Assembly: GCF_019794555.1 (NCBI RefSeq)
Contig: NZ_JAIMEP010000012.1
Location: 1-53,435 of the forward strand
Direction: 5' to 3'
From: Streptococcus suis
GTDB lineage: Bacteria > Bacillota > Bacilli > Lactobacillales > Streptococcaceae
DNA length: 53,435 nt
Below are positions 9,738 to 18,899 of this stretch, piece after piece (position 1 is the first letter of the stretch; every line of letters starts with the position of its first letter). A program made the position numbers and the translations under genes. The notes under the pieces were generated by a model. It saw only the letters and a program-made list of their open reading frames with translations, did no database searches and had not been told where the DNA came from.

Positions 9738-10727
9738 ATGAAATATATCGTAAATAACAGCAATGACCCAGCCTACAACATTGCCCTAGAAGCCTATGCA
9801 TTCAAAGAATTAACTGATATTGATGAAATTTTCATTCTTTGGATTAATGAACCAGCTATCATCATTGGAAAGCATCAAAATGCTATCCAAGAAATTAACA
9901 AGGAATATACAGATGCTCACGGTATCCATGTCGTTCGCCGTTTGTCCGGTGGTGGAGCGGTTTACCATGATTTAAACAATCTCAACTACACCATTATTTC
10001 AAATAAATCTGAAGAAGGTGCATTTGACTTTAAAACTTTCTCTAAGCCCGTTATTGATACTCTTGCAACACTCGGCGTAGAGGCTAACTTCACTGGTCGT
10101 AATGACCTTGAAATTGACGGCAAGAAAATTTGTGGTAATGCCCAAGCATATGCAAAAGGTCGTATGATGCACCACGGTTGCTTGCTCTTTGATGTTGACA
10201 TGTCTGTCCTAGCAAGTGCTCTTAAAGTCAGCAAAGACAAAATCGAGTCCAAAGGTGTTAAATCCGTTCGTGCCCGCGTGACCAACATTAACAGTGAGTT
10301 ACCAGAAAAAATGACTGTTCTGGAATTTAAAGATGCCATTCTCAACCAAATGAAGCAAGAATATCCAGAAATGGATGAATATGTGTTGACTGAGGATGAT
10401 TTGGCTCGAATCCAAGAAATCCGTGATACGCAGTTTGCAACATGGGATTGGACCTACGGTCAAACACCAGAATACACAGTTGAGCGCAGCGTCCGTTACC
10501 CAGCTGGTAAAATTACAACCTACATTAAGACTGAAAAATCAATTATTGAATCGATCAAAATTTATGGAGACTTCTTCGGTATTGGTGATGTATCTGATGT
10601 TGAAGACTTACTAATTGGTACACGTTATGAATATGCGGATGTACTTGCCAAACTTCAAGAGATTGATACAACTCATTATTTCTCGCGTATGACAACAGAA
10701 GAAGTCGCAAAAGCGATTGTTGCATAG
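9738..10727 (+). CDS. lplA: Lipoate-protein ligase A
   Basis: LplA activates free lipoate with ATP and attaches it to lipoyl domains of 2-oxoacid dehydrogenases or GcvH. The 329-residue protein has the substrate-binding RRLSGGGAVYHD (67-78), catalytic lysine around 130 in DGKKICGNAQ, and the smaller C-terminal accessory domain expected of a full ligase. AAAGGAG precedes the ATG. It has its own promoter and no partner dehydrogenase in the window, so it probably serves scavenging. Confidence 0.9.
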   Translation: MKYIVNNSNDPAYNIALEAYAFKELTDIDEIFILWINEPAIIIGKHQNAIQEINKEYTDAHGIHVVRRLSGGGAVYHDLNNLNYTIISNKSEEGAFDFKTFSKPVIDTLATLGVEANFTGRNDLEIDGKKICGNAQAYAKGRMMHHGCLLFDVDMSVLASALKVSKDKIESKGVKSVRARVTNINSELPEKMTVLEFKDAILNQMKQEYPEMDEYVLTEDDLARIQEIRDTQFATWDWTYGQTPEYTVERSVRYPAGKITTYIKTEKSIIESIKIYGDFFGIGDVSDVEDLLIGTRYEYADVLAKLQEIDTTHYFSRMTTEEVAKAIVA

Positions 10728-10767
10728 ATTATTGAGTATGAAATTGTTTTCAGTAAAGTATTTTTAC

Positions 10768-10795
10768 TTGCACATTTTCTATATTATGGTATAAT
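10768..10795 (+). promoter_or_regulatory. Promoter of rpsF-ssb-rpsR
   Basis: TTGCAC (10768-10773), 16-base spacer, consensus TATAAT (10790-10795). Confidence 0.8.
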
Positions 10796-10803
10796 TATTT
10801 TCT

Positions 10804-10841
10804 GTGAGTATCCCTCACTTACTCGTGGCTAGACCATGAGT
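10804..10841 (+). promoter_or_regulatory. Structured leader before rpsF (candidate S6:S18 autoregulatory RNA)
   Basis: Two hairpins lie between the promoter and the ribosome site. GTGAG/CTCAC is at 10804-10808/10814-10818. An 8-bp stem, ACTCGTGG/CCATGAGT, is at 10821-10828/10834-10841. Many bacteria regulate rpsF operons by binding of the S6-S18 dimer to such a leader. Position and structure fit, but I could not verify the conserved bulge. Confidence 0.5.
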
Positions 10842-10868
10842 CATTAGACCAAAAGGAGGAACATATCA

Positions 10869-11159
10869 ATGGCTAAATACGAAATTCTTTATATTATTCG
10901 TCCAAACATTGAAGAAGAAGCTAAAAACGCTTTGGTAGCACGCTTTGACTCTATCTTGACTGACAACGGTGCAACTATCGTTGAATCAAAAGCATGGGAA
11001 AAACGTCGCCTTGCATACGAAATCAAAGATTTCCGCGAAGGTTTGTACCATGTCGTTAACGTTGAAGCTAGCAACGATGAAGCTCTTAAAGAGTTTGACC
11101 GTTTGTCAAAAATCAACGGCGACATTCTTCGTCACATGATTGTCAAACTTGACGCGTAA
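10869..11159 (+). CDS. rpsF: 30S ribosomal protein S6
   Basis: S6 binds 16S rRNA in the small-subunit platform next to S18. The product is 96 residues, normal length, beginning [12 protein letters not shown] and containing the conserved [10 protein letters not shown] segment. AAGGAGGA lies about 9 bases upstream. It is first in the classic rpsF-ssb-rpsR operon and ends 11 bases before ssb. Confidence 0.98.
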   Translation: MAKYEILYIIRPNIEEEAKNALVARFDSILTDNGATIVESKAWEKRRLAYEIKDFREGLYHVVNVEASNDEALKEFDRLSKINGDILRHMIVKLDA

Positions 11160-11170
11160 GAAGGTACTTT

Positions 11171-11665
11171 ATGATTAATAATGTAGTATTGGTTGGTCGC
11201 ATGACCCGTGATGCAGAACTTCGTTATACTCCGTCTAACCAGGCTGTTGCGACTTTTACCTTGGCGGTTAACCGCAATTTTAAAAATCAAAATGGTGAAC
11301 GTGAAGCGGACTTTATTAACGTAGTCATTTGGCGCCAACAAGCTGAAAATTTGGCGAATTGGGCTAAAAAAGGTGCGCTGATTGGTGTTACAGGTCGTAT
11401 TCAGACTCGTAGCTATGATAACCAACAGGGGCAACGTGTCTACGTTACAGAGGTAGTTGCAGAAAGTTTCCAACTATTGGAAAGCCGTACTGCCCGTGAA
11501 GGCCAAGGTGGCGGTTATTCAGCTGGCAATTCCTTTGCTGGTGGCAACGATTATAACTCGCCTTATCAAGCGCCTGCGCAATCTACACCGAACTTCGCTC
11601 GAGAAGAAAGTCCATTTGGAGCAAGCAATCCAATGGATATATCAGACGATGACCTACCATTCTAG
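11171..11665 (+). CDS. ssb: Single-stranded DNA-binding protein
   Basis: SSB coats single-stranded DNA in replication and repair. The 164-residue protein has an N-terminal OB fold (about 1-105: [30 protein letters not shown]), a Gly/Gln/Ser-rich linker, and the acidic tip DISDDDLPF that recruits partner proteins. Position between rpsF and rpsR and this length mark it as the housekeeping paralogue. Confidence 0.97.
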   Translation: MINNVVLVGRMTRDAELRYTPSNQAVATFTLAVNRNFKNQNGEREADFINVVIWRQQAENLANWAKKGALIGVTGRIQTRSYDNQQGQRVYVTEVVAESFQLLESRTAREGQGGGYSAGNSFAGGNDYNSPYQAPAQSTPNFAREESPFGASNPMDISDDDLPF

Positions 11666-11697
11666 GTCAGAAACTAATAATATAAAGGAGAACACAC

Positions 11698-11937
11698 ATG
11701 GCTCAACAACGTCGTGGCGGTTTCAAACGCCGTAAAAAAGTTGACTATATCGCAGCTAACAAAATTGAATATGTTGATTACAAAGATACTGAGCTTCTTA
11801 GCCGTTTCATTTCTGAACGTGGAAAAATCCTTCCACGCCGTGTAACTGGAACTTCAGCTAAAAACCAACGTAAAGTAACAACAGCTATCAAACGTGCTCG
11901 CGTTATGGCTCTTTTACCATTCGTAAACGAAGATTAA
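11698..11937 (+). CDS. rpsR: 30S ribosomal protein S18
   Basis: S18 is a small basic protein of the 30S platform that pairs with S6. The product has 79 residues and begins [15 protein letters not shown], with the conserved [20 protein letters not shown] core. AAAGGAG lies upstream. Last gene of the operon. Confidence 0.98.
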   Translation: MAQQRRGGFKRRKKVDYIAANKIEYVDYKDTELLSRFISERGKILPRRVTGTSAKNQRKVTTAIKRARVMALLPFVNED

Positions 11938-11940
11938 AAA

Positions 11941-11964
11941 AATCGCCCTGTGTGGCGATTTTTT
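11941..11964 (+). terminator. Terminator after rpsR
   Basis: AATCGCC (11941-11947) pairs with GGCGATT (11954-11960) and is followed by a T-run. It is the first unit of the tandem array that follows. Confidence 0.85.
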
Positions 11965-12310
11965 CTTGCGCTCTAGAAATGCGAAAAGCGCAATAACAGT
12001 ATGGACTGTTTTTTCATGAGCTCGGAAATTAGAAGGCGAATTGAGACCCTGACGGGTCTTTTTAGCTTGTGCCCTAGAAACTGGAAAGGCGCAACGGCGA
12101 GAGTGGACCATTTTTTCATGAGCTTGAAATTAAGAAAGCGAATTAAGTCCTTGAATGGACTGTTTTTTCATGAGCTCGGAAATTAGAAGGCGAATTAAGA
12201 CCCTTGACGGGTCTTTTTAGCTTGCGTCCTAGAAACTGGAAAGGCGCAACGGCGAGAATGGACTGTTTTTTCATGAGCATGAAAATGAGAAAGCGAATTG
12301 AGACTGGGCT
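11955..12310 (+). repeat. Tandem array of about seven terminator-like units
   Basis: Degenerate units of about 50 bases repeat head to tail. Each has a T-run, then CATGAGCTCGGAAATTAGAA or the variant CTTGCGTCCTAGAAACTGGA, then AAGGCG and a G-A-C-rich segment that often forms the next hairpin. T-runs lie at about 11958, 12009, 12059, 12111, 12163, 12213 and 12265. Clear stems precede several: ACAGT/ACTGT (11996-12009), GACCC/GGGTC (12045-12058), AGTCC/GGACT (12146-12161) and GACCC/GGGTC (12199-12213). Two larger copies of about 158 bases (near 12004 and 12159) are nearly identical. No coding potential. It looks like serial duplication of a terminator unit behind rpsR. Confidence 0.75.
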
Positions 12311-12334
12311 CAAGCACAGCACCGATTCTCAAAG

Positions 12335-12377
12335 TTTGTGTCAACATATCAGCACAGTGGTTGATTATCATTGAGTA
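12335..12377 (+). repeat. Second copy of the dispersed intergenic repeat core
   Basis: GTGTCAACATATCAGCACAG and the following TGGTTGATT (12339-12367) match 7174-7202 with only a few differences; both are followed a little later by CATTGAGT. It is a truncated copy without the flanking stems seen near 7050-7310. Confidence 0.6.
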
Positions 12378-12404
12378 TCAGATTATTTGATAGCTGGACT
12401 GTAT

Positions 12405-12446
12405 AAAAAACAAAAGCGACTGGTAAATCCAATCGCTTTGTTTTTT
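12405..12446 (-). terminator. Terminator of the corA-DUF1129 transcript
   Basis: CAAAAGCGA (12411-12419) pairs with TCGCTTTG (12433-12440). A- and T-tracts lie on both sides, so it can act in both directions. Confidence 0.75.
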
Positions 12447-13101
12447 ATTGAACAGGTGTCATAGCACTGCGGATATTGTATTTCTTTTTCAAAAGGTAAC
12501 GAATACCGAATGCTGCTACTCCGATAAGGATAGTAACAATAGGGTGTAAAACAGGATTGAGTGATGATGGAATCATTGCAGCTAGAATGAAGACGACTGA
12601 CCAAGCCAAGGTAGCGAGTCCAAGGAAAACGATGGCCTTCAATAATTTAGGGCGTTGACCAGTTTTGATTTGCTCTCTATAAACGAAGTGGTACATAAAG
12701 TACATACCAGCACCGACTCCAAAACCAATGACTAATAAAGTAACTAGACCGTATTGAGCACCTTGACCGAAGAGGTTCATCAATCCATTGACACCAGCGA
12801 TAATAGCTAACATAAGCAAACTAGAATCGACCCACATGAGCCATGGATTTTCATTGAATTCTACTTGGTCGTTCTTCTCTTTAGCAGAAGTAGATTTACT
12901 CGCTGCCCATTCACTAGGTGCCCCATACAAGTTACGTGCAGTAATACCGTTTTTTTGATTCTCGATGATAGTCGGTAGAATCTCTTCTAATAACTCTTTA
13001 ATCTCGCTATCCGATTTTCCATCTTTAATCAGTTGGTTAGTAGCAATATGGATAAATTCTTGATTTTTCTTCGTCAATCCGTTGATTTCTGTAAATGACA
13101 T
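12445..13101 (-). CDS. DUF1129 family membrane protein
   Basis: A protein of 218 residues from the ATG at 13101. Two in-frame ATGs lie near the start: AAGGAG abuts the first (13107) but is ideally spaced for the second (13101), so the second is preferred. A soluble N-terminal part of about 80 residues is rich in charged residues (TNQLIKDGKSDSEIKELLEE) and ends in NLYGAPSEWA. Four hydrophobic segments follow. This layout is typical of the streptococcal DUF1129 family, function unknown. It lies 15 bases after corA on the same strand, so the two are probably cotranscribed. Confidence 0.85.
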   Translation of the reverse strand: MSFTEINGLTKKNQEFIHIATNQLIKDGKSDSEIKELLEEILPTIIENQKNGITARNLYGAPSEWAASKSTSAKEKNDQVEFNENPWLMWVDSSLLMLAIIAGVNGLMNLFGQGAQYGLVTLLVIGFGVGAGMYFMYHFVYREQIKTGQRPKLLKAIVFLGLATLAWSVVFILAAMIPSSLNPVLHPIVTILIGVAAFGIRYLLKKKYNIRSAMTPVQ

Positions 13102-13116
13102 ATTCATCTCCTTAAG

Positions 13117-14061
13117 TTAAAACCATCTCTTACGAATGAAGTAGAAGGTAAGTGATAAGCTAATAGCAAAGGCAAATAGGATAATCCACCAAAATGCATA
13201 TGGAATATCATTAAATGGGATAATATTATCCTTGAAGTTCATACCGTAGGCAGAAAATACCATGGTTGGAATAGACATAACAATGGTCATGAGAGCCAAT
13301 GTCTTCATGATTGTATTCTGGTTATTGGAAATAACGGAGGCAAAGGCATGTGTCATCGAATTCAAGATGGATCCATAGATATCTGCCATCTCAATAGCCT
13401 GTTGCGTTTCGACTAGTGTATCTTCCAACAAATCTTCATCTTCTTCATATTTCCGGAGTAAGCGTGTAGAACTTGCCAGTTTTTTAACCAATCGTTCATT
13501 GGTTTTTAGGGAAGCTTTGAAGTAGACGATTGTTTTTTCCAATTCCATCAGTACAATTAGTTCTTCATTTCGCGTAGCTTCATGCAGTTGTTTTTCAATT
13601 TCTTCGCTCTTTCTGTCAATTGTACGTAGGGCAGAAAGATATAGCTGGGCATTGCGATAAAGAATTTGGAAAACAAAACGAGATTTCATAAAGGTAAAGA
13701 AATTTCGTATGCGACGATGAATAAATTGTTCAAATAATGGTAACTCTTCTAAACAAGTAGTGATGATGGCTTCATCGGTCAAAATGATTCCGAGAGGAAT
13801 AGTGATGTAATACGTTTTATTATTCCGTTCTTCCAAAATAGGGACGTCTACGATAATGAGTGTATAATCATCTTCGACAGTAATACGAGAAGATTCCTCA
13901 GCATCAAGTGGAGCCCGTAAATCGGCGATGTCAATCTTGTAGTGCTCAGCTACTTCCATAGATTCGCTCTGGGAGGGGTTAACCAAATTAATCCAAGCCC
14001 CTGGTTCAAAGGTTTGGATTTCTTCTAAATCAGTCATGGTTGATAGAAAAATCTGTTTCAT
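13117..14061 (-). CDS. corA: CorA-family magnesium/divalent cation transporter
   Basis: A homopentameric inner-membrane channel for Mg2+ or related ions. From the ATG at 14061 (AAGGAGGGC upstream) it is 314 residues. The frame is open 21 codons further upstream, but those lack a ribosome site. It has a large acidic and helical cytoplasmic domain, then two C-terminal transmembrane helices with the selectivity motif YGMNF (GMN 273-275) at the end of the first. This subgroup ends KRWF, like other streptococcal CorA proteins. Divergent from uvrA; cation specificity is not shown by sequence. Confidence 0.92.
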   Translation of the reverse strand: MKQIFLSTMTDLEEIQTFEPGAWINLVNPSQSESMEVAEHYKIDIADLRAPLDAEESSRITVEDDYTLIIVDVPILEERNNKTYYITIPLGIILTDEAIITTCLEELPLFEQFIHRRIRNFFTFMKSRFVFQILYRNAQLYLSALRTIDRKSEEIEKQLHEATRNEELIVLMELEKTIVYFKASLKTNERLVKKLASSTRLLRKYEEDEDLLEDTLVETQQAIEMADIYGSILNSMTHAFASVISNNQNTIMKTLALMTIVMSIPTMVFSAYGMNFKDNIIPFNDIPYAFWWIILFAFAISLSLTFYFIRKRWF

Positions 14062-14103
14062 ATCTTTGCCCTCCTTTTGATTTGATTCGTTAACGCAACC
14101 TCT

Positions 14104-14158
14104 ATTATACCAAAAAAGTACCATAACGGAAAGGTTTTCTGAATAAATGTGATATAAT
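14104..14158. promoter_or_regulatory. Divergent -10 elements for corA and uvrA
   Basis: ATTATA at 14104-14109 is a perfect TATAAT on the minus strand, upstream of corA. TATAAT at 14153-14158 faces uvrA. The matching -35 elements are weak on both sides. Confidence 0.6.
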
Positions 14159-14482
14159 ATGAAGACGTTTAATAAGTAAGTTGTACGGATTTTTAAGGGG
14201 TTGAATGATAGAAAAATCTAGTCCAAACCTTTTTCTCTTTCAACTAATGAAAGTCCTTGAAGAAAGGAAATGAACACGGGCTAAATGCAGTGTCAAAAAT
14301 TGCTGGTTTCTTCATGTTTAAGCATGCGGAACTGGCTTCTGCGTCGTAGACATCTGTGCTTTCTTCGGTTTTCGACCTGTGAAAGCACTAGTTGTCTTGA
14401 CGGGGGTGCGTCTTCGAAATCACAGATTTCGGACTTACCGCCTATTTTGACTGTGCATTTGACGCCCTTTGTATCTTAAATT
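14159..14482 (+). other. Long structured uvrA leader, no clear gene
   Basis: About 320 bases separate the uvrA -10 from its ATG. A strong extended stem is present: AGACA..GTGCTTTC (14348-14363) pairs with GAAAGCAC..TGTCT (14381-14397). Next is CGAAATC/GATTTCG (14414-14430). A 64-codon frame (14285-14479) is Cys- and Ser-rich with no recognisable domain, and I do not call it a gene. No Shine-Dalgarno is visible just before uvrA, whereas GAAAGGAAATGAAC at about 14263-14276 leads only into a four-codon frame. It may be an inserted repeat or a regulatory leader. Confidence 0.45.
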
Positions 14483-17308
14483 ATGCAAGAAAATATTGTG
14501 ATTCATGGGGCGCGTGCCCATAATTTAAAAAACATTGATGTGACCATTCCGCGTGAGAAATTGGTGGTGGTGACTGGTTTGTCAGGGTCTGGTAAGTCGA
14601 GTTTGGCTTTTGATACTTTGTATGCCGAAGGTCAACGTCGTTATGTTGAATCCTTGTCTGCCTATGCTCGTCAGTTCTTGGGCAATATGGATAAGCCAGA
14701 TGTCGATTCTATTGAAGGTCTTAGCCCTGCTATTTCCATAGACCAAAAAACAACCTCGCGTAACCCACGCTCGACAGTGGGGACGGCTACGGAAATCAAT
14801 GATTATCTCCGTTTGCTCTATGCGCGTGTTGGGGTGCCTTACTGTATCAATGGTCATGGTGCAATTGCGGCATCTTCAGTGGAACAAATTGTTGATGAGG
14901 TTTTGGAATTGCCTGAACGCCAGCGGTTACAAATCTTGGCGCCGATTGTACGTAAGAAAAAAGGGCAACATAAGACAATTTTTGAAAAAATTCAGAAGGA
15001 TGGCTATGTTCGGGTCCGTGTTAATGGAGATGTCTATGATGTGTCGGAAGTTCCTGAGTTGTCAAAGAGTAAGGCACATAATATTGAGGTTGTAGTCGAT
15101 CGGATTGTCATCAAAGAGGGCATTCGTTCTCGCTTGTTTGATTCGGTTGAGGCAGCGCTTCGAATTGCGGACGGCTATGTTATCATCGATACCATGGACG
15201 ACAAGGAAATGCTATTCTCCGAATACTATGCCTGTCCAGTTTGTGGTTTTACGGTGCCAGAGTTAGAACCACGTCTTTTCTCCTTCAATGCGCCTTTTGG
15301 GTCTTGTAGTGATTGTGATGGACTTGGCATGAAGCTCGAAGTGGATACAGATTTGATAGTCCCAGATACCAGCAAGACCTTGCGTGAAGGTGCCTTAGCC
15401 CCTTGGAATCCAATTTCATCAAATTATTATCCTCAAATGTTGGAGCAGGCCATGAATCACTTTGGGATAGATATGGATACGCCATTCGAGCAGCTAACTG
15501 AGGTTGAAAAAAATCTGATTTTCAACGGCTCTGATGGGAAGGAATTCCATTTCCACTATGAAAATGAATTTGGTGGGGTGCGGGATATTGATATTCCATT
15601 TGAAGGCTTGATTACGAATATAAACCGCCGCTACCGTGAAACCAATAGTGATTATACACGGACTGTTATGAAGACTTACATGAATGAGCTGACCTGTGGA
15701 ACCTGCCACGGCTATCGCCTCAATGACCAAGCCCTGTCTGTCAAAGTTGGTGGCGAGCAGGGACTTCATATCGGGCAGTTGTCTGACTTGTCCGTAGCTG
15801 ATCATTTGCAAGTCATTGAAAATCTGACCTTGTCTGAAAATGAAGCGACGATTGCTACGCCTATTGTCAAGGAAATCAAGGATCGCCTGACCTTCCTCAA
15901 CAATGTTGGTCTTAACTACCTGACGCTGTCGCGAGCAGCTGGAACCCTATCAGGTGGTGAGAGTCAGCGGATTCGTTTGGCGACTCAGATTGGCTCAAAC
16001 CTGTCTGGTGTCCTTTACATCTTGGATGAGCCGTCAATTGGTCTGCACCAGCGGGACAATGACCGTCTGATTGCTAGTCTTAAGAAAATGCGTGATTTGG
16101 GCAATACATTGATTGTGGTGGAGCATGATGAGGACACTATGCGTGAGGCAGATTGGTTAATCGATATTGGACCTGGTGCTGGTGTGTTTGGTGGAGAAGT
16201 TGTTGCTTCCGGGACTCCGGATCAAGTTGCTAAAAATAAAAAGTCTATTACAGGCCAGTACCTTTCTGGGAAGCGCCAAATTCCAGTTCCATTAGAGCGT
16301 CGTGTTGGAAATGGTCGTTTCTTAGAGGTGATAGGTGCCAAGGAAAACAACTTGCAAGATGTAACGGTCCGTTTCCCACTTGGAAAATTTGTGGCGGTGA
16401 CAGGAGTGTCTGGCTCTGGTAAGTCAACTCTGGTCAATTCCATTTTGAAAAAAGCTATTGCACAGAGACTCAATCGCAATTCGGACAAGCCAGGTAAGTT
16501 CAAGTCCATTTCAGGAATTGAACACTTGGACCGCCTGATTGATATTGACCAAAGCCCGATTGGGCGAACACCGCGTTCCAACCCTGCTACCTACACAGGT
16601 GTTTTTGACGATATTCGTGACCTCTTTGCTCAGACCAATGAAGCCAAAATCCGTGGCTACAAGAAGGGACGTTTCTCCTTTAACGTCAAAGGTGGTCGTT
16701 GTGAAGCTTGTTCTGGTGACGGAATCATCAAGATCGAAATGCACTTCCTTCCAGACGTATTTGTCCCATGTGAAGTCTGCCATGGTCAACGCTATAATTC
16801 TGAAACCTTGGAAGTACACTACAAGGAGAAAAATATTGCTCAGGTTCTTGATATGACGGTCAATGATGCGGTGGAATTCTTTAAACATATTCCAAAAATT
16901 GAACGGAAGCTCCGCACCATTCAAGATGTGGGCTTGGGTTATGTTACTCTTGGACAGCCTGCGACAACCCTATCAGGTGGTGAAGCCCAGCGGATGAAGT
17001 TGGCTTCGGAACTCCACAAGCGGTCAACTGGTAAATCCTTGTATATCTTGGATGAGCCGACGACAGGCTTGCATACGGAGGACATTGCCCAGTTGCTCAA
17101 GGTTTTGGCCCGCTTTGTTGATGACGGTAATACTGTTCTGGTCATTGAGCACAATTTGGATGTGATTAAGACAGCTGACCACATTATCGACATGGGACCA
17201 GAGGGTGGTGTTGGTGGTGGTACAGTTGTCGCAACAGGTACACCAGAAGAAGTCGCAGCCAACCCAGCCAGCTTTACTGGCCAATATTTGAAAACTAAGT
17301 TGAAATAA
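14483..17308 (+). CDS. uvrA: Excinuclease ABC subunit A
   Basis: UvrA is the damage-recognition ATPase of nucleotide excision repair; it loads UvrB. At 941 residues it is full length. It has two ABC modules with Walker A motifs [10 protein letters not shown] (about 31-40) and [10 protein letters not shown], two LSGGE signatures ([12 protein letters not shown] and [12 protein letters not shown]), and zinc-finger cysteine pairs (CPVCGF..CSDC; CEAC..CEVC). The ATG at 14483 gives the canonical start [15 protein letters not shown]. Oddly, no ribosome-binding site is evident upstream. It has its own terminator. Confidence 0.98.
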   Translation: MQENIVIHGARAHNLKNIDVTIPREKLVVVTGLSGSGKSSLAFDTLYAEGQRRYVESLSAYARQFLGNMDKPDVDSIEGLSPAISIDQKTTSRNPRSTVGTATEINDYLRLLYARVGVPYCINGHGAIAASSVEQIVDEVLELPERQRLQILAPIVRKKKGQHKTIFEKIQKDGYVRVRVNGDVYDVSEVPELSKSKAHNIEVVVDRIVIKEGIRSRLFDSVEAALRIADGYVIIDTMDDKEMLFSEYYACPVCGFTVPELEPRLFSFNAPFGSCSDCDGLGMKLEVDTDLIVPDTSKTLREGALAPWNPISSNYYPQMLEQAMNHFGIDMDTPFEQLTEVEKNLIFNGSDGKEFHFHYENEFGGVRDIDIPFEGLITNINRRYRETNSDYTRTVMKTYMNELTCGTCHGYRLNDQALSVKVGGEQGLHIGQLSDLSVADHLQVIENLTLSENEATIATPIVKEIKDRLTFLNNVGLNYLTLSRAAGTLSGGESQRIRLATQIGSNLSGVLYILDEPSIGLHQRDNDRLIASLKKMRDLGNTLIVVEHDEDTMREADWLIDIGPGAGVFGGEVVASGTPDQVAKNKKSITGQYLSGKRQIPVPLERRVGNGRFLEVIGAKENNLQDVTVRFPLGKFVAVTGVSGSGKSTLVNSILKKAIAQRLNRNSDKPGKFKSISGIEHLDRLIDIDQSPIGRTPRSNPATYTGVFDDIRDLFAQTNEAKIRGYKKGRFSFNVKGGRCEACSGDGIIKIEMHFLPDVFVPCEVCHGQRYNSETLEVHYKEKNIAQVLDMTVNDAVEFFKHIPKIERKLRTIQDVGLGYVTLGQPATTLSGGEAQRMKLASELHKRSTGKSLYILDEPTTGLHTEDIAQLLKVLARFVDDGNTVLVIEHNLDVIKTADHIIDMGPEGGVGGGTVVATGTPEEVAANPASFTGQYLKTKLK

Positions 17309-17320
17309 GCATTTAAAAAA

Positions 17321-17340
17321 GAGCCATCGGCTCTTTTTTT
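17321..17340 (+). terminator. Terminator after uvrA
   Basis: GAGCC/GGCTC stem flanked by A-tract and T-run. Confidence 0.85.
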
Positions 17341-17428
17341 GGAGCTTGCACCAATTTTTTCTACGCTTGATAAGCTAGTACAAATCAGATATAATATAAA
17401 AAATAAGACTCTTAACAAGGAGACCTCC

Positions 17429-18775
17429 ATGCAATCGGAATACGTTTTATTGTGCAGTCCATACAGATACAGTTCAGTTTTTGCCAATTCAGTCAATAGA
17501 CAATTTATTGAAAAAGAACTAATGAGTGTCGTCATGCCAGGTGTCAATATAATGACCAGAGGCCTGTTGCGAACCATGTTAGAAACAAACTATGGCATTA
17601 CAGATTATTCAAGTTTAAAAGAAGAAATTGATAAGCTTGAAGATGGTCGTTATCATGCTTTAGAAGATGTTTCTTCATTTATTGATGGAATAGGCACTCC
17701 TGATGTAAAAGACTTTTACCTTTCTTTAAATTCATTAACAGGTTCTCAACTAATCAAAGGCTTTGACGACTGCCGTATAATTGATGTCTTGACGAAATCA
17801 TATGCTACTCGCTTGATTACTAAAGAAGAATTTGAGGAACTGTTTACCAAGCAAACAGATCGTATCAAAAATAGTTATCAGACTTGGGAACAATACCTAG
17901 CATCTTGTGTAATGGGAAAATTACTTCAGTATGTTCCTAGCTCAGAAACGATTACAAGCGTTGAGGAATATGTGGTAGATGTTTATTCTTTTTGTATTGC
18001 ACCGACGAATGTCTTTTCTTATGGTACTTTTTGGGCAAATCATGAGTTAGCCAACTTGACAGCCTTGTTAGAAAACTTCTTACCTGAAGAAATTGTTAAA
18101 GAGTTAAAATCAAGGCAAAATCGTGTGGATTATAAGGGTGAGATTCCAGGACTTACGGTGCCTTCAAATGATTTGCTTGCTTCCCTAGAAGGAACCTCTA
18201 TAGACCCAACATTTATCGATTATGAACGCTATCAGTACCTGAGCGAACTTGCAGATTACGTTTTTTGGACTCCCCTTATTGAGAATAATCTTGAATGGAT
18301 GATTGCAGAAAAAAACTTACAAGAACAAGATACAATTCTTTTACCAAAGGAGTATGCAAGTCTTTATTCGGCTAGAGTATTTTGGTATCATTATCCAAGC
18401 TACAAGGAGTTGCATGAAGAACATATTTTTGCCATGTTTGAAGGAACTCTAAGTTTAAATCTTATCTTTACAGAGGAAGCTGTCTACACCTTTAAGAAGA
18501 AATTATTCGGCAAACCATCACTTGTCAGAATCCTTTGGGAACAAGTTGAGTTAAGCTCCTCACTTAATTTATGGATGGAAGAAAGTAAAATTCATTTTGG
18601 CAAAAAGACAATTTCTAATGTCAGTCCAGTTTTAAGCGAAATCGGCCTAAATAGCAAGGCTATTGACGACCTAGATTCTCAAGAAAGGAAAGCTCTTGAA
18701 AATGAATGGCAACAAAAAATGAATCAATTTTTAGAGGGTATTCCTCAACGGATTCGTGAATTTAAAGGGAAATGA
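17429..18775 (+). CDS. DUF1266-like protein of unknown function
   Basis: A protein of 448 residues from the ATG at 17429, preceded by AAGGAG; 30 upstream codons in frame run back into the uvrA terminator and are not used. No signal peptide or membrane helix is seen, so it is probably cytosolic. The middle (about residues 120-170) has a pattern typical of DUF1266 as I remember it: an acidic D-x-x-R-x-x-D-V stretch, then LITKEEFEELF, then SYQTWEQYLASCVMGK. An N-terminal YGITDYSSLKEEIDKLEDGR also fits. The C-terminal 200 residues are unassigned. It is monocistronic, between two terminators. Confidence 0.75.
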   Translation: MQSEYVLLCSPYRYSSVFANSVNRQFIEKELMSVVMPGVNIMTRGLLRTMLETNYGITDYSSLKEEIDKLEDGRYHALEDVSSFIDGIGTPDVKDFYLSLNSLTGSQLIKGFDDCRIIDVLTKSYATRLITKEEFEELFTKQTDRIKNSYQTWEQYLASCVMGKLLQYVPSSETITSVEEYVVDVYSFCIAPTNVFSYGTFWANHELANLTALLENFLPEEIVKELKSRQNRVDYKGEIPGLTVPSNDLLASLEGTSIDPTFIDYERYQYLSELADYVFWTPLIENNLEWMIAEKNLQEQDTILLPKEYASLYSARVFWYHYPSYKELHEEHIFAMFEGTLSLNLIFTEEAVYTFKKKLFGKPSLVRILWEQVELSSSLNLWMEESKIHFGKKTISNVSPVLSEIGLNSKAIDDLDSQERKALENEWQQKMNQFLEGIPQRIREFKGK

Positions 18776-18801
18776 GAAGAAACTCTTAATGCTGTTTTGA
18801 A

Positions 18802-18823
18802 AAGTCGCTCTAGCGGCTTTTTT
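18802..18823 (+). terminator. Terminator after the DUF1266-like gene
   Basis: AAGTCGCT (18802-18809) pairs with AGCGGCTT (18812-18819, one G-U pair), with a T-run. Confidence 0.8.
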
Positions 18824-18844
18824 GCTTGTCCTGCTAAGAATTTA

Positions 18845-18873
18845 TTGGTATTTAACTTCATTTCTGCTATAAT
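18845..18873 (+). promoter_or_regulatory. Promoter of pepP
   Basis: TTGGTA (18845-18850), 17-base spacer, extended TGCTATAAT (-10 at 18868-18873). Confidence 0.8.
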
Positions 18874-18899
18874 AGTTAAAAAATCATTGGAGGAATAGG

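Noticed and set aside
11941..12310. The repeated units after rpsR as a CRISPR array.
   Set aside because: Units are degenerate, directly abutting and lack unique spacers of constant length; each contains a T-run and hairpin typical of terminators; no cas genes nearby.
14285..14479. A 64-codon Cys/Ser/Leu-rich frame before uvrA.
   Set aside because: No domain, no ribosome site at proper distance, and it covers strong RNA-like stems; noted under the uvrA leader instead.
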